DNA of 64,000 nucleotides from Pisolithus tinctorius (Eukaryota > Basidiomycota > Agaricomycetes > Boletales > Pisolithaceae): assembly GCA_024663395.1 (NCBI GenBank), contig JANFAH010000008.1, positions 1,612,001 to 1,676,000 on the forward strand, in the 5' to 3' direction. This document shows, piece by piece, positions 1 to 10,762 of this stretch. Both the position numbers and the translations under genes were made by a program. The notes beneath the pieces are model-generated. The model worked only from the letters and a program-made list of their open reading frames with translations. It searched no databases and was not told where the DNA came from. The stretch's first letter is position 1. Each line of letters begins with the position of its first letter.

Positions 1-3000
1 CAAATCAGAGTGGCATGAGACAGAGCTTCACTCACTCGACTCAACGTAAGAATGACAACACAGTCATCAGATATCGGCCACCGTGCGCAGTGACTCATAA
101 CCCATGATACCTCGACTTTCTCCAGTGCTGTGGAAAGCATGTGGCTGTAGGTCTTTGTTGGGAAATGTGGGTAGCATGCAAAGGGGTCATTTGTGCCTTT
201 GTTCAAAACCAGGGGACACTGCCAGCAGACAGCAAATGTGGACCGTCCATCCTGTTCATATATGTATTTGATGCTCGCAGGAACTGGAGGCAAAGATCGG
301 TTGCCTGACAGGTGAATCAGAGCAAGTACCACAGGACCCAGAAGTGAAATCCATCACCTGATGGGTGAAACATAATCAGAGAGTTTCCTACATGAGTGGC
401 AATGCAGCTATAGACCACTCCGCCATATCTGATATGGGCCTGCAGCATCACATCCTGTTTATGAATCAAGTTGTACAGGTCTGGAGGGGTAGCGGTTGAC
501 TTCCTCGTCCGGGAACAATCAGAGTCGTATTCATTGTCATTGCCATAAGCATGATCTAAGAGGACCTTGCATTCTTGGACTGCATTGGGACAATCCGGGC
601 GGGAGAGCCAGCTGCGGAGGCGTGCACCCCTGAGATAGGAACGTAGCATTGTTGCCTCCAATTCACCTGTATGAAATGAGAATAATGTCTTCCCGAAATT
701 GACATTGTTTGACTCACCGGATTTGTGGTTGGTGGGGAGACGCTGGAGAACACCGATTAAGCGCTCGAAAGGAAAGGTCCACCATGAATGGACGGGTCCA
801 AAAAGGATAAGGTAGTCATATATATGAAAGGCAGCATGATGATTTGGACGCAAGTTGAATGTCGGATGTACTTGTTTCAGGTTCCCGACATAACGTGCAA
901 TGTACAAGCAGTATGCATTAGCCCTTTGAGTACTCATTATCCAGGAGCATGCGATGTTGACCAGGGAAACGAGGTCCATAGTATGATCCAGAATAAACTT
1001 GTCACCTGGCTTCAATTCATCGACATCAGGTGCTCCCCACAAGCTGATGAGGGCAAGAGGGATATGAACAGTGATGAGTGTCCGCCACTCATCTGCTTTA
1101 ATTGTTCCAGCGGATGGATGGCCAAAGTTAGCTGGCGCTGAACTGAACCACAATGGCAGTACTGTGTTCCGTATAACATTGCGGATGCAACCTAAGATCT
1201 TTGTTGTGTCATAGCGATCTCGTACATGCTTTTGCACACTGGAAAACAATGGCATCGTTTGGCGCTAAGAAGACTATAAACAATCGCAATCTTTGTGGAA
1301 GAAAGATGACACCTCACCCATTCAACTAAAGCTTTGGCATAAGCAATCTTATACACTCTGCCGGTCTTCAATGGTGCACAGCCCAGACTCTGACAGACAA
1401 ATTTGAGCACGTTGAAGTTTTTGCGGTAGAGTGATTCCTGAAGAGTTGTGAACGCTGAAGCCAGAGGTGTGTCTTGTGAAGATATTGGAGAAACGAGCAG
1501 TGTATGAATCGCAGATACTTGAATGATTTCCTTCCGAGTCAGCGAGGTAGTGGTTGGGTCAGCTTGGATGAAGTCGTGGTGGAAGGCAGGGAATTTCGAG
1601 GTTGTTGTCACTGAATCTTCTGTAGATAACCCCAACAGAGTGCGTACGTGGTGTTGGACCAGCCCCTCCAGAATGCAATGCATTGAATCGATGACGAGTT
1701 GACGTGTGGGATCCCAGTAAGGAAGACGCCAAAGTTCCAAGTAGCGTACACCATGATCTTTGAAGAGTCGCTCTCGGTCTGCAGATGAGACTGCATCCCG
1801 CCATTGCTCAGCATGAAAACGAAGTTTATCTCGATCCCGGGGAGCCCAATGCTCACGGTCAACTCTACCATAGTTATTCTTATGATAGCAATCGCACACA
1901 CTGCAGAAAAAGTGGCTGCCGACGCCAGCGAGTGCTGCCAGATGACGAGCAGCAGGAAGATCACACACGACAAGTGCGATGGCACTGCGAGTGACCCGAC
2001 CATCAGGGAATTTAGCTGTTTTTGAGAAGCGGATGCCATGTTCCCAAGCAACGAGCAAGTCGTCGATCAAGGGACGTATGTAATGATTAAGTTTTTCTAG
2101 GGATGGCTGTTTTGGGCCAGGAATAATACCTGCTGAACATGAGTGTTCATTCTCCAGACACTCTTGTGAATGAGAACGTACCAGCTAAGTATAGGTTTTC
2201 TGGCTTGTAGCGGATGTCCAGCGGTAAATTAAGGCAAGCCATGGATATGATTCCTGAAGATACGGTCGCCCCATGCTGACGCATCCCCTCTGGGTTGAAG
2301 AAATCGACATGTAGCGCAAAAGCATAGCGGCCTTCATCTCCCCTGTCAACGAAGAGTTTACCTGGTTGGGGACCTGTAAACTGGCGGAGGAACTCAGCTT
2401 CAAAGGGATTCGTGACAAAGCGAGGTGGTGACAAGTGGAGCGACTTTGCGAGGTCATCGCAAGCTGTGTCCATCATAATTTCGATGTCGCGACGGGAAAG
2501 GAGGCTGGCGAGGTAGTCTTTGAAGTCATGGTACAGAAAAACTTTCTTGGGATGAAGCTGACCATCAGAACGTTCGTCCAGCAGCGGTTCACCACAGACA
2601 GTCTCGGGTGTAGGACGATTGGTACAGTGGGGGGGGGTAACTTGCGATCTTGGAGTCATTCGCATATGTTGGTGCATATGTACAATGACAACTGCAGATA
2701 GCATAAGGAATGGTGTTACCCGTGAGCTTGAATTTGCCGAGGGCGCTGGCGATAGACGATGGGATTTGTGCGAGGATGTTTTCATGAGAGACACTAAGCT
2801 GTCCACTGGTATCCTTGAAGGCGAGGAACAGTAGAAGGGAAAGGGCGTTCATGATAAAGTTGCCTGCCCGAGTACCGACATCCATTACTATACTGCAGAT
2901 GACGCCAATGACCAGTGTGACTTGTGCGATAGTGTCCATATGATTGACGGGAGAGCAATATTGGTCATCTGCCAGAAATGTCACCTTGAGTTCAGAGCTA

Positions 3001-3822
3001 GGGCTAGGGCTAGAATCACTACACACCGGCCACGAAAGGTACAGGCTGAAAGTCTTCAGGGGATGGTGTCACAGGCCTACTTTTGAGTATGGATTCTAGC
3101 TCATCCATAGTTTCGATGACCACTCTCTTGCGCGCAACTACACAATTGGCACGGCATTTTATGTCGTTGGTTGCCTGGCGGAGCAGACTAAGTTCTCTGC
3201 TGACGGTAGTAAAACTTTGTCCATCCAGCAGAAGGCGGGAACATCTTTGTATTCGGGAGTCAATATTTGATAAAACCTTCATAGCCCTGCTAGTTTGCTG
3301 ACGAACATTCCTGATCTGAGGACGGGTATCGTGTGGAATGGCTTTGGCAGTCGATAATGGTGGCTGAGCACTCGTGGGGGCGCAGGAGAAGCTCGATGTA
3401 TTCATGAGACGGTGGAGAGATTGGGTGATACCGGAAGTGATAGAAATAGGGTTTTGCGGACCAGCCAGGATGTCAGCAGTGGCTCCCATCTGCTGGAATT
3501 CCTCACGGGAGTTCCACATTTTAGAAGCACGGGACATGGAGTTCAGACCATCGTCAGTGATGGTAAGAGCCACTAAATGGCTAGCTAGGGCATCTGAAGG
3601 AGAGGCTAATTCTGATGATTCAAGTACGTGTTCCGGAAGAGTTCTATCTAGAGCACGAGGTAGTGTTCGGTGGGTATGGGGGTCTGCTCGAGGGGATTCA
3701 CTTCGCTGTTTTATGTGTTTCAGATGCAGCGACAAACGATGGGAGTCCATGAGAACACCCCTGCCATTTTCCCTGACGCATTCTTCGCAGGTGCACCACT
3801 TCAGGACGGGTGAGGCAGGCAT
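1..3822 (-). CDS. Tnp2-type (CACTA/En-Spm) transposase gene, partial at its 3' end, one frameshift
   Basis: DDE transposase of the Tnp2 family, with an N-terminal Cys motif (CTCEEC), the Tnp2 core, and a DUF4218-like C-terminal part. Exons I infer on the minus strand: 3822-3027, 2968-2182, 2129-1313, 1238-358 and 304-1, joined by GT-AG introns at 3026-2969, 2181-2130, 1312-1239 and 357-305. All junctions keep the frame, which runs off the window at base 1. Candidate catalytic acids are D in VVCDLPAAR (about 1961), D in VIDSMHCILEG (about 1688) and E in PFERLIG (about 766). A zinc-like CSVC motif follows the first D. The ATG at 3822-3820 gives MPASPVLKWCTCEEC, the usual start for this family. 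In exon 2 the frame changes at a run of nine G on the plus strand (2629-2637), so the protein is broken there unless it is a sequencing error. I could not find the CACTA terminal repeats; the left end is outside the window. Confidence 0.85.
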
Positions 3823-4280
3823 AACAGCAACCTGTAATTGTATTAGTACAACATTCACATATGCCACTATGTAGTCATACCTAGAACGATAGACAGTGAG
3901 CTCACAAATGAAGCAGTAGAGGAATATCTGTGTCACAGCACAAGAACAAGTACGGGCAATGGCCAAGACTGGGCAGGCTGCAGTCGCTTTTATATCCTAG
4001 AATGAGAAGAAGAACAAGACAAATTGCCATTGACCGGTACATACTTGCGATGAAACACAGACCCTGCCAAGCGCTGTTCATCCTCCGCTACGATTCATAC
4101 ATCATGAAAAACAAGATCCTATATAAAGAAAATTCGTCAGCATACATGAGTTGAGAACAAGGCCGCCGACAGGCTGGCACTATGGAGTAGCATAAGAACA
4201 ACTGCCACTGGTCGATACACAACTATAAAATGAATGTAGTCCTACAATGATCTATTGATGAATTGAATATGGTGGATGTT

Positions 4281-4985
4281 AGACAATATGGATTGAAACC
4301 ATATTTGGATTAACGTTGGACTCACTCATGCGCATCTTGACGACATTGGGTTTCTAGCTTCGTGACCTTGTCAATTGGTCGTCAAGCGGTTTGGAAACGC
4401 ATTCAGATTGGAAAACAATAAAAAATTATTGCCACAATGGCCACTAAAAAGGTAGCAAGACCTAGGTATGCTTAATTAATTAGATTAAACATGTACGCAG
4501 AGTTAGTATGCGACCAACCTGTGTGTGGTGACAGGTATGCGACGTCATGGGTTATAGGGACCTGCAGATAATTATTAATGGTCCTGGAGTATGTAGTCAG
4601 ATTGATAACCAAGTAAGCAGCATACTTTGTGCTTATCTTTATTGAATGCCACATCATATTGTTGCTTCCTCAGGCATATGAATTTTATTATATCTTCGTC
4701 TACACTCATATTATTGAAATTCTACAGTACTCATCAGTTTCGCGTTGATGGTCGCATCGCACCGTCTTCGCAAAGACTACTATTAATATTGATGTAATTC
4801 TAATTCTAATACTACGGTGTCTAACGCTAAAGTGGTGGGCTGCGAGTGAAGAAGGTTAATAGATTGCTGAGTACTAAGAAGTGACGAGCGACTTGCCTGT
4901 AGGTGGTGGAAAGAAGGAAAAAGTGTTCGTGAGAAATTTCGTCGTTGATATACTGAACGCAACTCACGCTCACGTGCTCCCGTTA
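4281..4985 (+). repeat. Foldback element copy 1, left arm only
   Basis: This stretch without a gene is a diverged copy of the left part of the repeat at 8132-9349. Shared landmarks in order are an AT-rich leader (TTAGACAATAYGGATTG), the ATGCGACGTCATGGGTTA block, the AGATTGATAACCAAGTAARCAGC block, and the inner arm from TGTCTAACGCTA to CTGAACGCAACTCACG. The copy stops near 4985, just before the hairpin loop. The following bases (4986-5230) do not match the right arm, so this is a truncated half-element with no coding capacity. Confidence 0.75.
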
Positions 4986-5243
4986 GGTGGCGTAAGCTTA
5001 CCGCTGATATAACCGTGCCGTGGAAGTTTCAATGTTATCACGCGCTCTAAAGAGTATTCCAAAATGAAAATGTCATCACATTCATACGAGACGACATGCA
5101 AGATGACGTGCAGTCATCTAAACAATAGGGCATATAAGTGGGTATGCAGGTTATAGCTGTAAGTTTGTGCGAGATGTACACGTATGATAGATTCTAGGCA
5201 CAAAGGTACAAGTTATTGGGGTTGGTTGTATCCAGCACATTGA

Positions 5244-6182
5244 CTACTCACCTACAGTTCGAGTCGGACAGTTCACTCGGGTGAGGAGTCTCTTCTTATC
5301 TTTTGCCGGTGCCTTGATGAAAGGTACTTGAGACGAAGGTGGATCATATCGATAACAGGCCAACAGTGCTCGTAGTCCTCGAGTCACGGGAACCGTTGCC
5401 TGGCCTAAAATGAGTGAGTAAATTCCCTCCGGACACAATAAATAACCTACAATGCCTGTGACTTTCTGAACAGCCTTGAAATCCTGGTAGCTCCTGCTTT
5501 TTGTCGTATCGAGATACTTCTTCACTGCAGTGTGGACGACTCGCTGCCAGGTCTTACCTTAGTTAATGAAGCACATCGTCAACGACGTACATACCTTGAG
5601 TTTACGCATCTCATCGTCACTCCATCGCAAGTGCTCCTCAAGGTTGTATCCACCCCTTCCTGGGCGGCCTACCTCGCCGGGTGGTTTCTGAATTTTAGTG
5701 GTAAGCTCAATAGACTCAAGGCTGGTGAGTGAGGAGTCTGACGGTGAAGGCGAAGATCGTGGTTCCCCAACATCAACACTGGCGAAACTGACTGTCTTTG
5801 GTGACCGAGGCGATTTGGGTGTATCCTGATCGGGCGACTGTGGCCGAGGCGATTTGGGTGTATCCCGAGCGGACATCTGGCTGGACTGGGGTGACTGCGC
5901 CCTACATAGCTCCTTTCTATTCTCTAAAGAGGTCTGACGGCTCATGGGGCTCATTTCTTGCTCCGCTACCACTATGACACGCCAGACCTGCTGATACACC
6001 ATCTCGGCCTGCGAGGATAACAAGGGTAAAATCTCCACCGGGTGGGGAACAAGGGGGGGAATGGATCGAGACCTTGCGTGTTGTGACCTGACAGGAGGCA
6101 TGGGGATTCGGTTTGATTCAGTCACTGGGAGGAATTTATGAAAGTATTTATGAGACGGGCAGGTTATTGTTACCCGCATCAT
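5244..6182 (-). CDS. Basidiomycete hypothetical protein with RPGRGGYNLEE motif, two exons
   Basis: Exon 1 is about 6182-5595 and exon 2 is 5543-5244, joined by a 51-nt GT-AG intron (GTATGT donor at 5594, CAG acceptor ending at 5544). The first exon is low-complexity and Ser/Pro-rich, with a repeated DTPKSPR block, and ends in the conserved-looking segment GRPGRGGYNLEEHLRW. Exon 2 opens with a basic amphipathic stretch (KKYLDTTKSR). I recall this RPGRGGYNLE... DTTK layout from agaricomycete hypothetical proteins, often in repeat-rich DNA, but I know no function. The second exon loses recognisable similarity after about 25 codons, so the gene may be decayed. The start codon is uncertain. Confidence 0.5.
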
Positions 6183-6395
6183 TGTTTCCGATCAATCAAT
6201 CATGACGGCATTCTCATTGTGTGGAGTTAGTTGCCTGGTTGCGAACGCCATGCTTCTCTGTATTTTTCTTATTGGTTCATCCCTAATATAATGATTTGTA
6301 CCTTGATCTAACAACAGACATCCGATTGGCACCATGCACCAGGAATGAACAATTTCTTCGACACTACTGATTCTGTTCGCCCCTGCTGCTGGCAC

Positions 6396-7400
6396 ATTAT
6401 CTTAGATAGAACATAACATAGGAGGGTGGAGAAACAGACCTGGGTGGAATCGCAGGAGTCGTCATTATGTGGGGGAGCAACTTCGGAAAGCTGTCAAGGA
6501 AGCACTAAGCAGAGACACAGTCAAGACAAAGGATGCCCTACCCTTCTCGTGCACCTCTGCATGATTCCAAAAGCTAAACCAATGGCATCTGCAGTTACAC
6601 ACTCAATATCATCGCAGAATTTCTCATCCATCGGTCCCTGGAAATCTGCTAAGTGGCGCCACACTATACTAATGATGCAGGCTTCGAGATTAACCAAAGA
6701 CAACTGGGTATCTTGGAACGACATTCGATTGAGGTGAAATAGATTGAACAAAGTAGATACTCACTGCCTGAGCTAGCAGAAGACTGGATATTGGTATCTT
6801 GGAACGATGTTGAGTTGAGGCGAAGTGGATTGAGTGTAGTAACAATACTTACCAGTGTCAAGGGAAGGCAAGAGTGCACTGCCAGAGGTAGCACTGAAAT
6901 ACTGTGTTGCTTGTGTAGAAGTACCGTCGCTCCCACTAACTGCTGCGTATGTTCGTCAAAAATCAGGCATTCAAATTTCATTGCGCACCAGAGTTACCAG
7001 AAGCGCCCCAGACCATCGCGCCGCATCGGACCAGCCAGGAGGAGCGCGAGCATGCAGATGGGGTGGAGGCTGATAACAACGAACCAGGGCAATGCATGTA
7101 GGGATGGAGACGGTTGTGGGAATGCTTCACGCGACGAGTAGGTTCCGCCATGTGTGTGGTGAAAATCGGCTACGACAGGAGATGTTATATGGTAAGATTG
7201 TTATTGTCGGCACAGGGCATTGCAGAAAACGCACAAGACAATTGTCGTCGCCAGCATCACGCCTTGACCAAGATAACGAAGTCAAACCTAAATAAATATG
7301 AAATGAGAATCAAACATTCATAATGAAAACTATGCACACCGATTATTGCCATCATCGCCAAATGTTTGCATAGGTGATGTTTACATATGGTCTAGATAGT
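6396..7400. other. Region with no convincing gene
   Basis: Only short frames of unremarkable composition occur here on both strands. The one structure I see is an imperfect tandem duplication with a spacing of about 86 bp: the segment beginning GGTATCTTGGAACGA occurs at 6707 and again at 6793, each followed by a related GATTGAGGTGAA-like or GAGTTGAGGCGAA-like stretch. No family match is recognised. Confidence 0.5.
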
Positions 7401-7401
7401 G

Positions 7402-7704
7402 TTACTTTGCTACTTCCTCTATTGGGAGTTCAATACCAAGGGCTGCACCCCACACGAGTAATACAATGTATATACAGAACAAGCAAACTAACACACTGCA
7501 AAAACCTAGCATCGGGGACGGAATGAAGGAAGCCAAGTCTACCAGGTAGGCGAAAAAGAGCAGGGCGCAAAATGCCATGAAGCTGGAGGACAACGCGGAC
7601 CAAATGCCAACTTTCGCACGAGGGACACCTGGTCTGGCACCTCGTACAGGGATGTTTCTTGCGCATACGCCTAATCCGGTCATGAATGCAGGTTGTAGAA
7701 CCAC
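7402..7704 (-). CDS. Short hypothetical membrane protein, doubtful
   Basis: A 100-residue frame with two strongly hydrophobic segments, SFMAFCALLFFAYLVDLASF and GFCSVLVCLFCIYIVLLVWG, separated by a short IPSPM turn. This would fit a small two-pass membrane protein or the surviving part of a longer one. I recognise no family, see no introns joining it to other coding sequence, and chance hydrophobic frames of this length occur. It is listed because the composition stands out from its surroundings. Confidence 0.25.
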   Translation of the reverse strand: MVLQPAFMTGLGVCARNIPVRGARPGVPRAKVGIWSALSSSFMAFCALLFFAYLVDLASFIPSPMLGFCSVLVCLFCIYIVLLVWGAALGIELPIEEVAK

Positions 7705-8131
7705 GGAATTTTACTCACGACGAGCAGGGCGACAGCCTGAACTTACGAAGCGGCTTTCTGTTTGAGCAGGAAGCATGCTGAATCGTTGACAGTCAGTTCA
7801 GTGTTCGCTACAGGGGTTTGGGGTTATCAACTCACACTGGTTGCAGGAGTAGGGACTGAATCTACCACAAGTCCCCCCCCCCTTGCGCTATATACGGAAG
7901 GGACCTAACTCCTGGCTTGATACTAGCCTTATTTGTAATAGCGTAGACCAACTTGACGACTGTGGGCTTTTGTTTTCGCTCGAGGGAAGAGCTGTATTAA
8001 CAGGAAGCGTCGTAGGAATGAGGTGAGTGCACCCATTGTCAGGCGCCGTGAAGGGCGATATATATGCAATGCGTTGACAGGTGGGGAGACCGCCGCAAGG
8101 GCACGGGAAAAAACGAATGGGTGCTATTTTA

Positions 8132-9349
8132 GACAATACGGATTGGAGTCGCGTTTGGATTAAGGTTGAACTCACTCATGCACATCTTGACGACATTGGG
8201 TTTCTAGCTTCGCGACCTTGACAATTGGTCATCAAGCCGTTTGGAAACATGCGTTCGGATTGAAAAACAATAAAAAATCGTTGCCATGATGGCCGCTAAT
8301 CGGGTAGGAAGGCCTAGATATGCGTAAATGATTAAATTAAGACCAACCTGGTGACAGGTATGCGACGTCATGGGTTACAGGGACCTGCACAGACATGATG
8401 GTCCTGAGGTATATAGTCAGATTGATAACCAAGTAAACAGCGTACACTGCTTATCTTTATTGAATGCGCGTACGCAATTTTATTATATCTTCGTCTACAC
8501 TCGTATTATAGATTATTCGGCTCATGTCGAATGTTTTCGCGTTGACGGTTGCACCGTCTTCGCAAATACTACATACTACTATCAATACTGATATAATTCT
8601 AGTTATTCTAATGCTACGGTGTCTAACGCTAGAGTGGTGGGCTGCGAGCGAAGACGGTTAATAGAATGCAAGTATTGAGAAGCGATGACTTACCTGTCGG
8701 TGGTGGAAAGAGGGAAAAGGTGTTCGTGAGAAAAGTCGTCGTTGATATACTGAACGCAACTCACGATCACGTGGTAGCTGCAGCAAAGATCGCCACCACT
8801 AAACACGAGCACGTGATCGTGAGTTGCGTTCAGTATATCAATGACGACTTTTCTCACGAACACCTTTTCCCTCTTTCCACCACCGACAGGTAAGTCGTCA
8901 CTTCTCAATACTTGGCATTCTATTAACCCTCTTCACTCGCAGCCCACCACTTTAGCGTTAGACACCGTAGCATTAGAATTAGATTTACATCAATATTGAT
9001 AGTAGCCTAGAACTAGAATTAGATCAATATTCATAGTAGTCTGCAATGACGGTGCGATGCGACCGTCAACGCGAAACTTAAACTTCAAATGATTGCTATC
9101 GACGGTAGTTCATACTGCGGCTGTCATCGATTTAAACATTCGACATGAGCCGAACAATCCTATAATACGAGTGTAGATGTAGATGAAGATATAATAAAGT
9201 TGGGTATACATGAGGCGATGGCTTAGAAGCAACGATATGAAGTGCATTCCATGAAGATAAGCACAGTGTACGCTGCTTACTCCGTTATCAATCTGACTAC
9301 ATACCCCTAGACCATTCCTCCATTCTGTTGTCCACATCAAAAGACACCG
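8132..9349. repeat. Foldback (long inverted repeat) element copy 2
   Basis: Almost the whole segment folds back on itself. The inner arms, 8600-8773 and 8810-8975, are nearly perfect reverse complements around a 36-nt loop at 8774-8809. The outer arms (about 8390-8600 and 8975-9340) are more diverged. The right boundary at 9349 (TCAAAAGACACCG) coincides with that of copy 3 at 17318, after which the flanks differ, so this is a real element end. The frames within it are two readings of the same palindrome and not genes. No transposase is encoded; it looks like a non-autonomous foldback or MITE-like element. Confidence 0.8.
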
Positions 9350-9517
9350 TCTTTTGTCCTATTGTCCAGGACAATAGCAGTTCTGCTTGCCGAGCTTAGC
9401 GCCCCCCCTCAAATAGCGGAAATCGTCGCCTTATATTGCTTCATTAGTACTTCCCCCCTCACTCCATTTACCGCTCACTAGTTACTTCCAGCTCTTTCGA
9501 CAACACCCCTGCTATCA

Positions 9518-9751
9518 ATGGAACCAAAGGTTGAAATCACCCCCGCTCTCCTCAATGACAAGGCTTTCGCCTTTCTTGAGAGGTTTGCGCGCGATGATGT
9601 CACTGACACCTCCCTTCTATTCAATGTTGAAATCGAGCTTGCCGTCGCGGGTATCGCCTTCAAATTGGAGGAATGGATAGACCTGATCGATATCATCATA
9701 TTGAATCCGAAGGGCGTTAGGGATAAACGCCATCAAGGCTGCGCGGTGTAG
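9518..9751 (+). CDS. Small acidic hypothetical protein
   Basis: A 77-residue frame from ATG 9518, rich in Asp/Glu and aliphatic residues (LEERFARDD-like start, KLEEWIDLIDIII core). It loosely resembles the frame at 10247-10474 (FDEWKSIFDQVFE), which suggests two diverged copies of a helical segment. It sits between the foldback element and the Spt5-like gene, where short helical hypotheticals are common in these fungi. No function is known. Splicing to the region after 9751 is possible but not visible. Confidence 0.35.
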   Translation: MEPKVEITPALLNDKAFAFLERFARDDVTDTSLLFNVEIELAVAGIAFKLEEWIDLIDIIILNPKGVRDKRHQGCAV

Positions 9752-10246
9752 GAATAGGTAAAATTGATATACCTATAATGGTAATAGTCAGTAATGGGCG
9801 AGTTTAGTGCTCGACCCAAAAGGGAGGTTCTCTCTGGAGAAAGAAGTGTAGTAAAACGTAAAAAATGCGAACTAGAAAAAAGATACTTAGCTGTGCCTGT
9901 CTAATACTCTTGCCAGTCCTCCTGGCACTTTGGGTACTCCCCAAAGTAATAAATCTAACCTCAAAAACTCACCGAAATGCAAGACTAAATCACCCTACTA
10001 CTGAGGGCCTGTGACTTGTACTGGTTGTGGTAAACTGAACTTGCGCGAACACAGCACGCGTGCTTAGTCAGCAACGCGGCTGCTCGCAACCAAGTCCAGG
10101 GGTACAAACACAAAAACAAAGGCAAGAAATAAAACAAGTCCTTCCACCCCTAAACTCCTGACCAAGATGGATTCTCCTAGGGAACTCAAACTCGTTCCCT
10201 ACAGCGGGAGCTCGCACAAGCTAAGGTAGTCACAGTAGTTCCCCTG

Positions 10247-10680
10247 TTGGAAGATGCTGCCACATGGCAGTTGGTTTTGCGTTGGGCCGCTGATGATAGC
10301 CTCTCCTTCGCCAATTTCTTGACGGAGATGGAGAAATTCGGCAACAGGTACCAGTTCGACGAGTGGAAGTCCATCTTCGACCAAGTATTCGAAGCGTCTC
10401 GGGAGGGTACCGCTGTTGAGGTCGTTAGGGCGGCCATGGCTGAGCGTGGCGTCGTTGAGCCTTCTAGTAAGTAGATCTTTAAATCCTCCTCACGATTTAC
10501 TGACATCCTCCAGGTGCACGCGATGCCCCCCCTGCTCAGGCTTCTTCCTCCCGTAAGTAAATTTCTCAAAGAAATTTCGTAAACCAATTCATACTGTATC
10601 TTGCAGGCGACGTCTCCCATGTGGTCCTCTCCCCCCAAGCTTCTTCATCGCAGACTCATAAGCTGATGTTCACCTTCGGT
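10247..10680 (+). CDS. Small hypothetical protein, probably three exons
   Basis: The main exon (about 10240-10470) encodes EDAATWQLVLRWAADDSL and continues through a helical segment to GVVEPSS. Canonical donors and acceptors follow: GTAAGTAG near 10469, an acceptor at about 10515 opening a very short Ser/Ala exon, a second GTAAGTAA near 10551, and a TTGCAG acceptor near 10605. An upstream ATG at 10167 leads into a frame that stops at a TAG near 10227, so the true start is unclear. The layout immediately 5' of the NGN/KOW gene may mean that it is the N-terminal part of, or a partner of, that gene. No family is recognised. Confidence 0.4.
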
Positions 10681-10762
10681 TTTGGATCCCTCGCTAACCA
10701 CTCAATCAGGCAAAAGCTCGCGCAGATCCCACCGCTCTCTATGCCCAGCGAAGCGTCCAAGA

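Noticed and set aside
3823..4280. CACTA terminal inverted repeat upstream of the Tnp2 gene
   Set aside because: I searched for TAGTG/CACTA ends with subterminal repeats and found only isolated CACTA-like words; the opposite end needed for confirmation is outside the window.
8666..8908. Two near-identical small proteins on opposite strands (also at 16713-17063)
   Set aside because: They are the same palindrome read from each strand; the frame exists only because the foldback arms are complementary, and copy 1 lacks it.
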